From: Pontibacter virosus | GTDB lineage: Bacteria > Bacteroidota > Bacteroidia > Cytophagales > Hymenobacteraceae | Length of the DNA stretch: 64,000 nucleotides | Direction: 5' to 3' | Assembly: GCF_003096355.1 (NCBI RefSeq) | Contig: NZ_QEKI01000005.1 | Location: 282,919 to 346,918 of the forward strand | In this document: positions 1-9,619 of the stretch, piece after piece | Numbering within the stretch: the stretch's first letter is position 1 | Layout of the letters: each line of letters begins with the position of its first letter | Translations under genes and position numbers: made by a program | Notes under the pieces: generated by a model | The model's input: only the letters and a program-made list of their open reading frames with translations | The model's database searches: none | What the model was told of the DNA's origin: nothing

Positions 1-1535
1 TACAGCTCGGCCACGTCGTCGGCCGCGATCCAGAAGGTGTACTGGCCTGAGGCAGGGGCGGTCACGTAGCCGCGGATGCGCTGGCCGTAGTTGTTGCCCT
101 GGCCGCCTGGCGCCTCAAATGAGCTCAGTGCGCTTGTAGAAGTTGGGTTAGTGCTTACTGGAATCACGCTTACAGTTGTACCGTGTACGTTGCTCCAGAA
201 GTCACGTGTGATCTTACCTGTACCGGCAGTACCTGTTGTAGTACCAGTTGAAGTTGAGCCAGATTCTACAGTTGGTGTCTGCTCAGCAGGCGCAGTAGCT
301 ACAGGATCTTGTGTTGGCGAAGTGGACGGAGCAGATCCGTTAGGACCTAGCACGATACCGTTGCTGCTAAGCTTGTTCAACCAGGCCGTGTATTCGTTCT
401 TTTCGTGCTGCTTCGTGATGTTGCCACCAACGTATGGGTTGTTTTCGTTCTTCACCAAACCGTCAGGGAAGTAGTTTTTGTCGAACAGGCTGCCCTGGCT
501 CATAACTCCCGTAACGTTGTTGCGCATTACTGCATTGAAAGTAGCGCCTTTCTTATAGTAGTCGTAGCCGTACAGGCCTACGTTGTGTGTGTTCACGCGG
601 GTGCCATCGTCAAACAAACCAGAGTTTACACCACGGTTGTTGTATACCTCGATGTTGTTACCGCCTGCGATAGCATAGTTGTAGTTACCGATGTTAACGG
701 TCTGGTTGTCGTACACCTTCACGTAAGCAGTAGCTACGGAAGCTGCATCGCCCATACCATCCTGGTACCATGAGTCAGCGATAATACCGCCACCTGAGAA
801 TTTAGTTTCTGTGGCAGGATAAGGGTAAGCTCCCTGGATGTAGTTGTTGTGAACGCGGATCGGAGAACCGGAAGTACCGCGTGAGTTAGACAGGTTGATG
901 TTATCTTCCACGAGCGACTTGTTTGGCTCGTTGATTACTTCGTTCCAGGCGATCTCAGCGTGCGGAAGGCTACCACGGTAGTTGAACTGAGCGAACTGAG
1001 AGTGCTCACGCTGACCACCGTATACGCGGCCGTCAATGTTTCTGGCCTTGTTGTAACGAATCTTTACAGTTTCGCTTGTAGAGCCGTTACCTTCGTAGCG
1101 CGTGCCCACATAGATACCTGCTGTTCCTTCCAGGTAGCAGTTCTCTACAACAACGTTCTTAAAGTTGTTAACTGTAAGGAAACGACGTGGTTTCTTGTAA
1201 TCCTTGAAAGGTGTAGGAGTAAGACCGTAGCCCTTCGTGTTTCTTACTGTGATGTTAACTGCGTAACCCCAGCTTTTGATCAGATAACCTGCACCACGAA
1301 TGTTGGAATTAACGATGGTTACCGGTTCGGAAGTACGTACATCTACAGCCGCCACCTCAGAATCCTTGGATTCCCAGTTGCCTGTATAAGTACCTCCTTT
1401 TGTGATTACTAATGGCCCGCTGTAAGTCTGGGCGTTAACGAAACCTGTCGAGAATAGAAAGGCTACGAGTGTGAGAATCAAAGCAGACAGAGTTGTCCCC
1501 GTCCACTTAGTCCCCTGAGTGGAAATTGTATTCAT
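1..1535 (-). CDS. Secreted parallel beta-helix protein with PA14 domain (C-terminus beyond window)
   Basis: The frame is open from ATG at 1535 to the left edge (about 511 codons), so the C-terminus is missing. Residues 1-38 form a signal peptide ending FVNAQ. Residues about 45-390 are a right-handed beta-helix region rich in Asn/Gly turns (NNYIQ, GGNNIEVYNN). A Ser/Thr/Pro/Gly linker follows. The last 70 residues match the start of a PA14 domain (FWSNVHG, GYVTAPASGQYTFWIAADD), a fold that often binds glycans. It is closely similar through the helix region to the gene at 2183-3466 (shared GGTYTGNWESKDSEVAAV), so the two are paralogs. It ends an exopolysaccharide locus, which suggests a role in binding or modifying that polymer outside the cell. 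Catalytic function is unknown; a type IX secretion tail could lie in the missing part. Confidence 0.85.
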   Translation of the reverse strand, partial: MNTISTQGTKWTGTTLSALILTLVAFLFSTGFVNAQTYSGPLVITKGGTYTGNWESKDSEVAAVDVRTSEPVTIVNSNIRGAGYLIKSWGYAVNITVRNTKGYGLTPTPFKDYKKPRRFLTVNNFKNVVVENCYLEGTAGIYVGTRYEGNGSTSETVKIRYNKARNIDGRVYGGQREHSQFAQFNYRGSLPHAEIAWNEVINEPNKSLVEDNINLSNSRGTSGSPIRVHNNYIQGAYPYPATETKFSGGGIIADSWYQDGMGDAASVATAYVKVYDNQTVNIGNYNYAIAGGNNIEVYNNRGVNSGLFDDGTRVNTHNVGLYGYDYYKKGATFNAVMRNNVTGVMSQGSLFDKNYFPDGLVKNENNPYVGGNITKQHEKNEYTAWLNKLSSNGIVLGPNGSAPSTSPTQDPVATAPAEQTPTVESGSTSTGTTTGTAGTGKITRDFWSNVHGTTVSVIPVSTNPTSTSALSSFEAPGGQGNNYGQRIRGYVTAPASGQYTFWIAADDVAEL

Positions 1536-2182
1536 CTTTTTGGCTAAAAGTTGAAAAATTAAAAAATGTACTCCTTATAAGTCACCAGGCATTTACCGTT
1601 TCCAGGTATAGGAGTAGATTTGCTGCCTGATGGTTTTTATGAAAATATTAAGCTTGGCGAACCGGTGCGTTTATCTTCATATATAAGTTGTTGCAAATAT
1701 AAGTCGGAATTTTTTAGAAAAACCAGTCTTTTTTGATTTATTCTTCATTAAATCATAAGTACTTCAAATATTTCAATTCTCAATAGTTGTCAAAAATGCA
1801 TTTAGGAAGCCTGTGATGGGTTTTTAAATGTTGGTATTTATTAAAAAAGGTTACAAAAATAAAAATAACACAAATTAAAAATTATAAAATAAGCTATAAA
1901 TGATATGGCAAATCAAATAATAAGTAATTTGGAATATAAAATACTGAGGTAAGATCTTAGGGTGAGATCAGTGAAATTGATAAATATATAAAATATAATA
2001 TATTTAATAATAAGGGATTTAATGATTGGTCTTTTTAAAGGTGTCACAACACTGAATCGATAGGGTGGAATCACCACAGGTGTAGGTCGGCACAGGTTTC
2101 TGGAACGGAATAATAATATAGAAAAAAGGGGATGGGGTATATGGCTTTAGCTAAGTGAAAGCCGTGTTTGTAGGCTTATCAG
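1536..2182. other. AT-rich noncoding spacer between two beta-helix genes
   Basis: This 647-base stretch is much richer in A and T than the flanking genes and has no convincing ORF. It holds the -7 box at 1694-1701, one CAGGTATA octamer at 1603-1610 and a weak inverted repeat near 2142-2162 without a T-run. I see no clear terminator for the gene ending at 2183. Confidence 0.6.
1694..1701 (-). promoter_or_regulatory. Bacteroidota -7 box (TATATTTG)
   Basis: On the minus strand the sequence reads TATATTTG, an exact match to the TAnnTTTG box of the primary sigma factor of Bacteroidota. A T-rich stretch lies about 16 bases further upstream where the -33 element would sit. It would give a leader of about 150 nt before the ATG at 1535 and lets the PA14 beta-helix gene be transcribed apart from the genes upstream. 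Confidence 0.5.
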
Positions 2183-3466
2183 CTACTGAACAGTAACCGG
2201 AGCGTTTGACCTGGTAGTTAGCGCCGGGAGAGGGCCAAGTTGAATGTGATTGTCCTCCAGCTTCGACTTCCAGGTTTCGTACTCAACTCTCTCGCTTTGT
2301 TTTGTTATCTCGCCTTTGATGAACGTGTTGCTGTGTTCTTTCACCGTGCCATCCGGAAAGTAATGGTTGTCATTTCTGGCATCCTGTCCCATAATGCCGA
2401 TCACATTGTTGTGGAAGGTGTTGTTGAAGGTCGCATTCTTTTTATAGAAGTCGTAACCATATAGTCCCTGGGTCCACATCTGGAATTTTTCTCCATTCTC
2501 AAAGCGGGCTGCGTTAACGGCACGGTTGTTAAAAACCTCTATGTTATTGCCGCCTGCAATAGCGTAGTTGTAGTTGCCGAGGTTAACGGTCTGGTTATCG
2601 TATACCTTCACATAGGCTGTGGCTACTTCTTTAGGGTCGCCCATGCCCTCTTCGTACCAGGAGTCGGCAATGATGCCACCGCCTGAAAACTCCTTGCTAT
2701 CGGCGGGGTATGGATAGGCCCCTTGTATGTAGTTGTTGTGGATACGGATGGGAGAGGCAGGCGTGCCCCGGGAGTTAGACAGGTTGATGTTGTCTTCCAC
2801 GAGCGACTTGTTAGGCTCGTTGATCACTTCGTTCCAGGCGATCTCGGCATACTGGATCGGATTGCGGAAATTGAACTGCACAAACTGTGATCGGTACCAA
2901 CTGTTATGAATGCGTCCGTCTATGTTTCTGGCCTTATTGTAGCGGATCTTAATGGTATTGTCCGGACTACCGTCGCCTTTGTAGGCGTCTCCAACGTAAA
3001 TGCCAGCCGTGTTCTCCATGTAGCAGTTCTCTACCACCACATGTTTGAAATCGTTTACGATCAGAAATCGCCGCGGCTTCTCATACAGAATCCAGGGGGT
3101 GGGGGGAAGGCCGTAGCCACTGGTGTTTCTAACGGTAATGTTAGCATCGTGTCCCCAGCTTTTGATCAGGTAGCCGGCCCCCCGGATGCTGGAATTCTCG
3201 ATAACGACAGGCTCCGATGTCTTGATTTCCACGGCAGCCACCTCAGAGTCTTTTGACTCCCAGTTACCGGTGTAAGTGCCCCCCTTGGTGATAACGATCG
3301 GGTTATCATAGCCAGCCGTTGTGGCTTCAGCACTCTTTTTTGCACCGGGCAGGTGTCCTTGGGTATAGTAATAAGCAAAAAGCATTGCTACAACCACCAG
3401 GGGAATAGCAATGCTTAATGTCTTGAGGTATGGAAAAGCTTTCTTCAAATCAATTGCCTGGTACAA
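2183..3466 (-). CDS. Membrane-anchored parallel beta-helix protein, paralog of the PA14 protein
   Basis: About 427 residues. A short basic N-terminus (DLKKAFPYLK) is followed by one membrane segment at about 16-33 (LSIAIPLVVVAMLFAYYY); the rest is a right-handed beta-helix with many Asn-rich turns. It aligns along its length with the protein at 1-1535 but has no PA14 domain and has an uncleaved anchor in place of a signal peptide. The start is TTG at 3466, nine bases after the stop of the glycosyltransferase gene; an in-frame stop lies just upstream and the next ATG is inside the membrane segment. The tight spacing suggests translational coupling with the polysaccharide operon. Such folds occur in lyases, epimerases and scaffold proteins; I cannot assign an activity. 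Confidence 0.85.
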   Translation of the reverse strand: MYQAIDLKKAFPYLKTLSIAIPLVVVAMLFAYYYTQGHLPGAKKSAEATTAGYDNPIVITKGGTYTGNWESKDSEVAAVEIKTSEPVVIENSSIRGAGYLIKSWGHDANITVRNTSGYGLPPTPWILYEKPRRFLIVNDFKHVVVENCYMENTAGIYVGDAYKGDGSPDNTIKIRYNKARNIDGRIHNSWYRSQFVQFNFRNPIQYAEIAWNEVINEPNKSLVEDNINLSNSRGTPASPIRIHNNYIQGAYPYPADSKEFSGGGIIADSWYEEGMGDPKEVATAYVKVYDNQTVNLGNYNYAIAGGNNIEVFNNRAVNAARFENGEKFQMWTQGLYGYDFYKKNATFNNTFHNNVIGIMGQDARNDNHYFPDGTVKEHSNTFIKGEITKQSERVEYETWKSKLEDNHIQLGPLPALTTRSNAPVTVQ

Positions 3467-3475
3467 CAGCTGATG

Positions 3476-4315
3476 TTATCTTAAAAAATACCCCACCAAC
3501 CTGCGCGTATAGCCGTTTGCCAGGTGAAACGGAATGTAAGGCGTAGGGCAGTTCTTCAGCGTGAACCTCGTAAAGTCCCGGAGGTTACCGCCCCCCTTTA
3601 AATCGAACAGGTGTTTGTAATAGTTTTTAAAACTCTTTTGGCTTCGTATCTGGCGCTCTCCGCTTTCTTCCGGGTAAGTGAGAAGTTTGGCGTCGTAGTT
3701 TACGTACAGTTCAAAGCCAGCCCTTCTGGCCGTGTGGGTATAGTCGTAGTCGGCAATGTAATGCGGGAAGCGGTCCTGGTCGAAGAGTCCAATTTTTTCG
3801 ATCACCGCACGAGGTATAAGCAAGCCTCTGCCTGGCAGGTGGGTGACAGCATGCAGTCCTTTTTGCTCGTCTTTCGATAGGGTAGGCAGCACTTCTTCGA
3901 TGGTGTTTAGCAGCCAGTTCAGTCGCTCCCCTCCGAAAATAGGCTGTTGCGTATTGGCATCCAGTTCGAGCGCTCCCAACAGAGCCTCAGGCTTTTGCTC
4001 ATGCCAGTAATACATCTTCTCGATCAGGCGTTCATCCGTGATCACGTCGTTGTTCATGGTCATGATGAGTTCTGTGCCTTGCTTGAGGGCATGCCGGATG
4101 CCCATGTTTACGCCGGCTGTCCAGAACAGGCTGCCACTGCCTTTGAGTACTTCTACTTCCGGAAACTCTTCCCGGAGCATGTCTTCGGTGCCGTCTGTAG
4201 AGCCATCGTCTACAATAATTACTTTAAAACGCTGGTCTGTCTGTTTGCCTAAAGACTGGAGGCATTCTCGTGTATACTCTTTTCTGTTAAATACAGGTAT
4301 GACGATGCTTATCAT
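3476..4315 (-). CDS. Family 2 glycosyltransferase (EPS assembly)
   Basis: A GT-A fold transferase of about 279 residues, expected to add a sugar from a nucleotide donor to the lipid-linked EPS repeat at the inner membrane face. The protein opens ISIVIPVFNRKEYTRECL, typical of GT2; IIVDDGSTDGTEDML is the donor-binding loop; MTMNNDV supplies the DxD-like metal site; HYIADYDYTHTARRAG matches the acceptor-side acidic motif. I chose ATG at 4315 because the GT2 fold begins there; a further ATG at 4372 would add 19 unrelated residues. A TACATTTG box at 4322-4329 lies immediately in front, but it is too close to be convincing. The family is clear; sugar and linkage are not predictable. Confidence 0.9.
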   Translation of the reverse strand: MISIVIPVFNRKEYTRECLQSLGKQTDQRFKVIIVDDGSTDGTEDMLREEFPEVEVLKGSGSLFWTAGVNMGIRHALKQGTELIMTMNNDVITDERLIEKMYYWHEQKPEALLGALELDANTQQPIFGGERLNWLLNTIEEVLPTLSKDEQKGLHAVTHLPGRGLLIPRAVIEKIGLFDQDRFPHYIADYDYTHTARRAGFELYVNYDAKLLTYPEESGERQIRSQKSFKNYYKHLFDLKGGGNLRDFTRFTLKNCPTPYIPFHLANGYTRRLVGYFLR

Positions 4316-4427
4316 ATGGTTCAAATGTAATGCTGTTATTGTGTGCAGGTAATGTTGTCGGCGTTGCAGCATTGCATTGTCGACAGCAATATCTACGAAA
4401 ATTAAAGGGCTTGTTTTAAAATTGTTT

Positions 4428-5363
4428 TTACAGATTAAAGCTCAGGATGCTCTTTAGCTTTGAACTTACCTTGCCCTTGATCAAGTGATTGAAGTTACGT
4501 GAGTCGGACTCAATGTCTCGAACCACAAACCGAGGGTGGCGCAGCGGGAAAGTGATTTCATTTTCCTTGATCTGTGCCTTGTTATCGTGGGTGTTAAACG
4601 TGTGCGTAGCATCCTCTCCAAAGCCAATATTGCGTACCAAATTCACTTCCGGTACAATGCAGAGCCCGGAGTTGCTGTATACGGTGAACTCCCACTGGTA
4701 ATCCCAGATATCGCCGTTCGGAATGCTGGCAAACGCTTCCTCTAACTTGCTCAGGCGATAGGTTTCTTCAAACTTATTCAGGAACAGGCCTTTCAGGTAC
4801 CCTTTTTCCTTGAGCTCCGGGTAGGCGTTCAGGTTAAAGTCGAAAAGCTGCCAGGCCCTGCGCCAGGTAGCCCAGCCCCATGCGTTCACTTTGTTGGAGA
4901 AGTAGTACGAGTAGTCATTGTCTCTGCGCCAGCCATTCAGGTAGTTATTGCCGCTGATGTGCATGATGCGCGTATCGTGCTTGTACTTTTCCAGCAGCTC
5001 CTGGCAGAACCAGAAAAAGCTTTTGGAAGGCACGCAGTCGTCTTCGAGTATAATGCCGGACTCTTCATGCTCAAAAAACCAGCTGATTGCTGTAGCGGGG
5101 GCGACACCACACTTCAGGTTTTTCTCCTGGAAAAGCGTCTTCACTTCACAGTCCCAGTCCACTTGTTCTACAATGCGCCGTGTCTCAGCGCACTTTTCTA
5201 TATCTGTCTCTACACCAGGTCGCGGACCATCGGCGGCTACATAGAGTCGCGCTGGCTTTACCTGGCGGATACGGTCGAATACTTGTTGTGTGGTATGAGC
5301 TCTATTAAATATGATTAGTAGCACGGGTGTGTGCAAAGGTGTGGTAGGAATAGAATTACTCAT
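4428..5363 (-). CDS. Glycosyltransferase, nucleotide-diphospho-sugar transferase type
   Basis: 311 residues. The N-terminus PVLLIIFNRAHTTQQVFDRI and the block LYVAADGPRPG are typical of a GT-A group seen in Bacteroidota polysaccharide clusters. GIILEDDCVPSKSFF carries the acidic metal-binding motif, and NAWGWATWRRAW is a conserved aromatic block of the same group. No membrane segment is visible. It lies between the polymerase and a GT2 gene with gaps of about 50-110 bases on the same strand, so it is probably part of the EPS operon and adds one sugar of the repeat. Donor and acceptor cannot be inferred. Confidence 0.85.
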   Translation of the reverse strand: MSNSIPTTPLHTPVLLIIFNRAHTTQQVFDRIRQVKPARLYVAADGPRPGVETDIEKCAETRRIVEQVDWDCEVKTLFQEKNLKCGVAPATAISWFFEHEESGIILEDDCVPSKSFFWFCQELLEKYKHDTRIMHISGNNYLNGWRRDNDYSYYFSNKVNAWGWATWRRAWQLFDFNLNAYPELKEKGYLKGLFLNKFEETYRLSKLEEAFASIPNGDIWDYQWEFTVYSNSGLCIVPEVNLVRNIGFGEDATHTFNTHDNKAQIKENEITFPLRHPRFVVRDIESDSRNFNHLIKGKVSSKLKSILSFNL

Positions 5364-5426
5364 AATATTAAGGTATAACGATATGTCTGTTTTGTATACT
5401 GAAATTGCCGTCAGAAGTTTCTAATA

Positions 5427-6728
5427 TCAGGCGGCTGTTAACTTTCGATACTGACCGATTGCTTTGGCCTTCCAGCGGGAACCGAAATCGCGCAGGTAAC
5501 TGGTTCGCTCCACGCCATCTTCTTCCATGTAAACGATTGTCCAGCCCAGTATGGCATAATAAAACACAGGCAATACATAGGAGAACCCGTAGGCGAAGCC
5601 AGTGCTGATAAAGGCGATCAAAATGATCTGGTTTACGGTCATGGCCTTAGAGCGCAGGCCTTTAGCAATAGCGTAAATAGGCATGATGCAGTAAATGGCA
5701 AGTCCGATAAAACCGGTATAGAAAAGAATGTCTACATAGAAGCTGTGGAAGTGGTGCCCCTGGCCGTCGTCGAACACGGGTTCGTTGGTATCGTCGCGCC
5801 AGAACTGAATAGGCAGCTCAAAACCTTCGAAGCGCATACCTGCCAGCCAGTTTTCCTGTATGAAGGGCATGTACGACATCCACTGGATGTAGCGCCAACC
5901 GCCCGTACCCTGCGAGTCGAAGTTCTCTATGTCGGAGAAACTGTCCTGAATCTTGGTAATGATCTCCGGGTTCGTCGAGAACAGGAAAGCACTACTGGCT
6001 ATACCTGCAATCAGCAGTACGATGCCAATAGGCAGGAATTTACTTACTAGGTTAATCGGCAGGCCAGATTTAAACCTGATCAGCAGGTAATAGATGACCA
6101 ATGCGATGGCAGTGGAAATCCAAACGGTGCGGTGCTGGAAGAATACGATCGACACTAGGATAAAAAAAGCCATAAACAGGCTGGTGAGCTTGTTTTCGAA
6201 GATATACTTGCTCAGAAAATAAATAAACGGTATCACGAGCATGTAGACGGAGGAGGCGTATACCCCCCGCTCATGCGAAGTAAAAGCGCCCAGGCTGAGT
6301 TTATCTGGGTGCACCACTATTACGCTGAGCCAGAAGCCCCCCAGTATAAACCAGACTACATGCGAGAACTTCAGGTGGAAATTGCCTTTGTAAAAGGTAT
6401 AGACAAAGAAAATGAAGTAAAACAGAAACAGCTTCTGAAATACGTGTGGGTATACCATGGGAGTGCCATAGAAGTAGTACGACTCGAACACCATGGCGAA
6501 TACATACAGTGTTGTGAGTACGTAGGCTACCCGCATGACGGGCGACATGCGCTTAAAATAAAAAGTACTATAGCCAAACGAAACAGCCGCCATGCCTTTC
6601 AGCAGCAGGTTCAGCATGTTTCCCTGCGCTTCCAGGTTGTGCGGGAACGCCAGCTCTGTGAAAGCGTTGTCCATGATGAGGATCATGGTAAGCGGGATAA
6701 TGAATATAAAGCTGTAGTTAAATTTCAT
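5427..6728 (-). CDS. O-antigen ligase/polymerase-like membrane protein (Wzy-like)
   Basis: 433 residues with about ten to eleven hydrophobic segments and one long periplasmic loop at about 270-345 (region with GTGGWRYIQWMSYMPF and HHFHSFYVDILFYTG). That architecture, with an Arg/His-containing loop, is typical of Wzy polymerases and WaaL ligases, which join lipid-linked repeats in the periplasm. It lies between the GT4 gene and a GT-A gene in a cluster that also has a flippase and a Wzc-like kinase, so polymerisation of the EPS repeat is the most likely role. Primary sequence is poorly conserved in this superfamily; polymerase versus ligase is inferred from context. Confidence 0.8.
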   Translation of the reverse strand: MKFNYSFIFIIPLTMILIMDNAFTELAFPHNLEAQGNMLNLLLKGMAAVSFGYSTFYFKRMSPVMRVAYVLTTLYVFAMVFESYYFYGTPMVYPHVFQKLFLFYFIFFVYTFYKGNFHLKFSHVVWFILGGFWLSVIVVHPDKLSLGAFTSHERGVYASSVYMLVIPFIYFLSKYIFENKLTSLFMAFFILVSIVFFQHRTVWISTAIALVIYYLLIRFKSGLPINLVSKFLPIGIVLLIAGIASSAFLFSTNPEIITKIQDSFSDIENFDSQGTGGWRYIQWMSYMPFIQENWLAGMRFEGFELPIQFWRDDTNEPVFDDGQGHHFHSFYVDILFYTGFIGLAIYCIMPIYAIAKGLRSKAMTVNQIILIAFISTGFAYGFSYVLPVFYYAILGWTIVYMEEDGVERTSYLRDFGSRWKAKAIGQYRKLTAA

Positions 6729-6783
6729 ATGGTTATTTCATTCTAAAGCCATCCTTCCTGGTCAGCAGCTAGCATTAACCTTT

Positions 6784-8004
6784 TCAGGCGACCTGCTTCG
6801 GCTTGTTCGGCTGTGCCACAGGCTCAAGGGGCTTACCAAGGATCTCACCATAGTAATTCAGGTGCTGGTCCACGATTACGTTTTCAGAGAAATTCTCTTC
6901 GGCATAGGTATAGCCTTCGTGTACGAGCGTCTGGTATAACTCTTTGTCTGATAAAATGCGACTCACTTCGGTCGCCATAGAGTCAGGTGATTCCACATCG
7001 CTCAGCAGGCCTGCTTTGCCATAGTTAAGCAAATGGGGAATATAACCACTGTCTTTGCCTCCTACAACCGGTGTGCGGGCTATCATCGCTTCAAGTAGCA
7101 CCATGCCAAACGACTCCTCCCTGGAGGGATGCAGTAGCACCTGGGCATTCTGGATCAGCCTGAACACCTCGTCGTAAGGCGTCGGGCCCATAAACCGTAC
7201 GCCATCTGTTAAGTTTTGTTTCTGCGCATATTGTTGTGCCAGGCCTCCTTCTTCAGAGTCAACCCCCACCAAGTAGTACTCCAGGTCCGGAAACTGCCTG
7301 CGCAGCAGGGCAAAAGCCTGGAGTCCTGTCTCAATGTTTTTACGGTGTGTAAAGCCCTGGGCTACCGTAATGATATAATTTCCCTTTTGGGGAGTAGCTG
7401 CCAAGCGGTGCTTCAGGGTGCTCGGGTAAAAATTGTCGATGACCCTGGTCTTGGATTTGGTCTTACTGTCGAGCTGATTGTAGGTATAAGCTGAGTTAGC
7501 CAGCAGGAAATTCGCCTTGCTCACGACAATGTAGTTGATCATCCAGCGCACCAAACGGAACATGTCCGGTATTTTGCGCAGGATTTCGAAAGCCACATCG
7601 TGCAGGCTCACTACCGTCGGTTTTCCGGTTTTCAAGGCCGCCCAGGCAAATTCATAGCTCCAGAAAGCGCTCATAAAATCAGCAGGATGGGCTACCATCA
7701 TCTTACGAAGATCTTCCACCTCGTAAAGAAAAAAACGGCGGCCAGGCTGCGGCTTCTGGCGGCTGATGCAAACCTTGAGGTTGCCGCTCTCCAACACCAT
7801 CGGTTCGGCAATCTCGGTTGAATTGGTATAGGCGATCACCTTAAAACCTCTTTTAAGCAAAGCGTTGATGAAGTGCGAGGTAAGGGGAAACGCATTGGTC
7901 GGGGGTACGTTCGTATCTTTCAGGTCCCAGTCAAGTATTCGCAAATCAACGGGCCCAGCTACTCCTATAGTCATTTGGTTGTTTCTAAGGTTAATGGTAT
8001 GCAT
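6784..8004 (-). CDS. GT4-family glycosyltransferase
   Basis: A GT-B fold retaining transferase of about 400 residues. The N-terminal domain begins MTIGVAGPVDLRILDWD. The C-terminal donor domain has YIITVAQGFTHRKNIETGL, LLHPSREESFGMVLLEAMIARTP (the conserved E-x7-E of GT4) and VVGGKDSGY. It has no signal peptide and is probably peripheral at the inner membrane. ATG at 8004 is the first ATG in frame; ATG at 7974 sits exactly where the fold begins and is as likely. It is 51 bases downstream of the flippase gene and upstream of the polymerase, so it is a core member of the EPS operon. The sugar cannot be read from sequence. Confidence 0.9.
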   Translation of the reverse strand: MHTINLRNNQMTIGVAGPVDLRILDWDLKDTNVPPTNAFPLTSHFINALLKRGFKVIAYTNSTEIAEPMVLESGNLKVCISRQKPQPGRRFFLYEVEDLRKMMVAHPADFMSAFWSYEFAWAALKTGKPTVVSLHDVAFEILRKIPDMFRLVRWMINYIVVSKANFLLANSAYTYNQLDSKTKSKTRVIDNFYPSTLKHRLAATPQKGNYIITVAQGFTHRKNIETGLQAFALLRRQFPDLEYYLVGVDSEEGGLAQQYAQKQNLTDGVRFMGPTPYDEVFRLIQNAQVLLHPSREESFGMVLLEAMIARTPVVGGKDSGYIPHLLNYGKAGLLSDVESPDSMATEVSRILSDKELYQTLVHEGYTYAEENFSENVIVDQHLNYYGEILGKPLEPVAQPNKPKQVA

Positions 8005-8055
8005 TACATCAGACAAGGCTGGCTAACTGTTGTCATTGTACTGTTTATACCCTGT

Positions 8056-9591
8056 TTATACGTGCTCTGTTTCTTTTATCAGGCTTTTTCTATACCGCAT
8101 CAGCATTCTGCCAAAGTATGAGCCTGGATTGTCCTGCACACCCAGTTTGGAAAACACCATGTGTAATTGTTCCTTAAGTGCGCTGTGCGGGAAGAGAAGT
8201 ATCATCGCCAGGAACACAAAGCCACCCGTCACCATTTGTAAAACTAACACTACCAGATGCGGCAGTTCTATGTTACGGAACAGCGTGCTCGCCAGGTATA
8301 CGACGATGGCCACCACGGCCCCATTCATGATGCCGGGCAGGTATACGCGCAGTTGCTTCCAGTAAGAGAGGTCCAGAATTTTTTTCATCAGGGTCTGGTA
8401 CATGCCAATGCGGACCAGTTCGCTAATGAGGAGTGCAAAGCCAAAGCCTACCAGACCATAGTCACGCAGCAGGAAAAACAGGCCACTGATCACGACAATC
8501 AGGGTGATGGTAATGACGATTTTCCAATTGAGAACAGCCTTTGCGTCGCACACGATGCCGGCAAACATGGTGACAAAACTCAGCGGTATGGCCAGGCTGA
8601 GCACCTGCAGCACAGGTATAGCCTCGAGCCACTGGTCGCCCAGCACCACACGCACAATCTCGGGCGCTGCCACCATAATGCCCAGGCAGACAGGTATGAT
8701 CAGGGTAGCCAGCAGGGTGGTGCTGGAAAGGTATACCTTGGCTAGTTTCTCTGTTTCAGATTGTAGTTTGCTGAACGAAGGAAAGACCACCCGCGACACC
8801 GTGCGTGTCAGGTTATACATGGGCAAATTCACCAACATAAAGGCCCGGTTGTAGATACCCAGTTTGTAAGCTCCGAACACCCGGCCAATCAGCAGCGTGG
8901 CCAGCTCGGTATAGATGAACTCAAAAAAGCTTATGACAGACATTTTGCTGCCATAGGCGAGCAGCGCCCTATAAGCTTCCCAGCGCACAACCGGCAGTAT
9001 ATTATGACGAGCCATGGCATGGGCGCCTATCGCCACCAGCGCCTGCTGCACCAGCGAGGCATACACCAAACTCCACACGCCAAAATCCAGCCAGGCCAGC
9101 AGTATACCTACGCCCAGGTATGATATGACGTAAGAGGCTGTCTCGACAATGCTCAGTTCTTTGAAGCGCATGTTGCGCTGCAGCAGGCTGGTAGCCGTGG
9201 CAGAAATGCCACCAACCACAAAGGCCAGCGACATGACGCGCACAATTGGTACCACTTCAGGCATATCGAAGATCAGGGTGGCATACGGTGCCAGCACCCA
9301 GGCCAGAACTGTGAACACAGCACCGAGTAGGGCGGAGGAGGTGAAGGCCGCCCGGATATTTTCGGAAGTAAGTTCTTCTTTCTGGATGATGGCCTGGTTC
9401 AGGCCCAGATTGGCAAAATAATACCCGAAGCGCAGGATAACGGCCGAAAGGGCTACCAGACCAAAGGCCTCGGGAGCAAGCAGGCGGGCCATGGCGGAGG
9501 TATAGCCAATCTGCATCACGGCGTTGGCAATGGTGCCCGCCGAGCTCCACTTCAACCCGCTAACTGCCTTCGTAGCTAAATTTTTACTCAT
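8056..9591 (-). CDS. Polysaccharide flippase, Wzx/WzxC-like (MOP superfamily)
   Basis: 511 residues with about twelve to fourteen membrane segments. The N-terminus SGLKWSSAGTIANAVMQIGYTSAMARLL and the block EAFGLVALSAVILRF are typical of the WzxC/TuaB branch of polysaccharide exporters. It should flip undecaprenyl-linked repeats to the periplasmic face, where the Wzy-like protein would polymerise them. It is the first gene after the intrinsic terminator at 9620-9660, so its expression may depend on readthrough or on a promoter I could not identify in the 105-base gap. One octamer in the gene encodes Glu-Ala-Ile-Pro-Val as GAG GCT ATA CCT GTG (8613-8620). Confidence 0.9.
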   Translation of the reverse strand: MSKNLATKAVSGLKWSSAGTIANAVMQIGYTSAMARLLAPEAFGLVALSAVILRFGYYFANLGLNQAIIQKEELTSENIRAAFTSSALLGAVFTVLAWVLAPYATLIFDMPEVVPIVRVMSLAFVVGGISATATSLLQRNMRFKELSIVETASYVISYLGVGILLAWLDFGVWSLVYASLVQQALVAIGAHAMARHNILPVVRWEAYRALLAYGSKMSVISFFEFIYTELATLLIGRVFGAYKLGIYNRAFMLVNLPMYNLTRTVSRVVFPSFSKLQSETEKLAKVYLSSTTLLATLIIPVCLGIMVAAPEIVRVVLGDQWLEAIPVLQVLSLAIPLSFVTMFAGIVCDAKAVLNWKIVITITLIVVISGLFFLLRDYGLVGFGFALLISELVRIGMYQTLMKKILDLSYWKQLRVYLPGIMNGAVVAIVVYLASTLFRNIELPHLVVLVLQMVTGGFVFLAMILLFPHSALKEQLHMVFSKLGVQDNPGSYFGRMLMRYRKSLIKETEHV

Positions 9592-9619
9592 GTATAGGTT
9601 CAGGTAATCGCGCGTCTCT

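Noticed and set aside
4316..4372. 19-residue upstream extension of the GT2 gene
   Set aside because: Although it begins with ATG, the residues are not GT2-like and the fold begins at ATG 4315.
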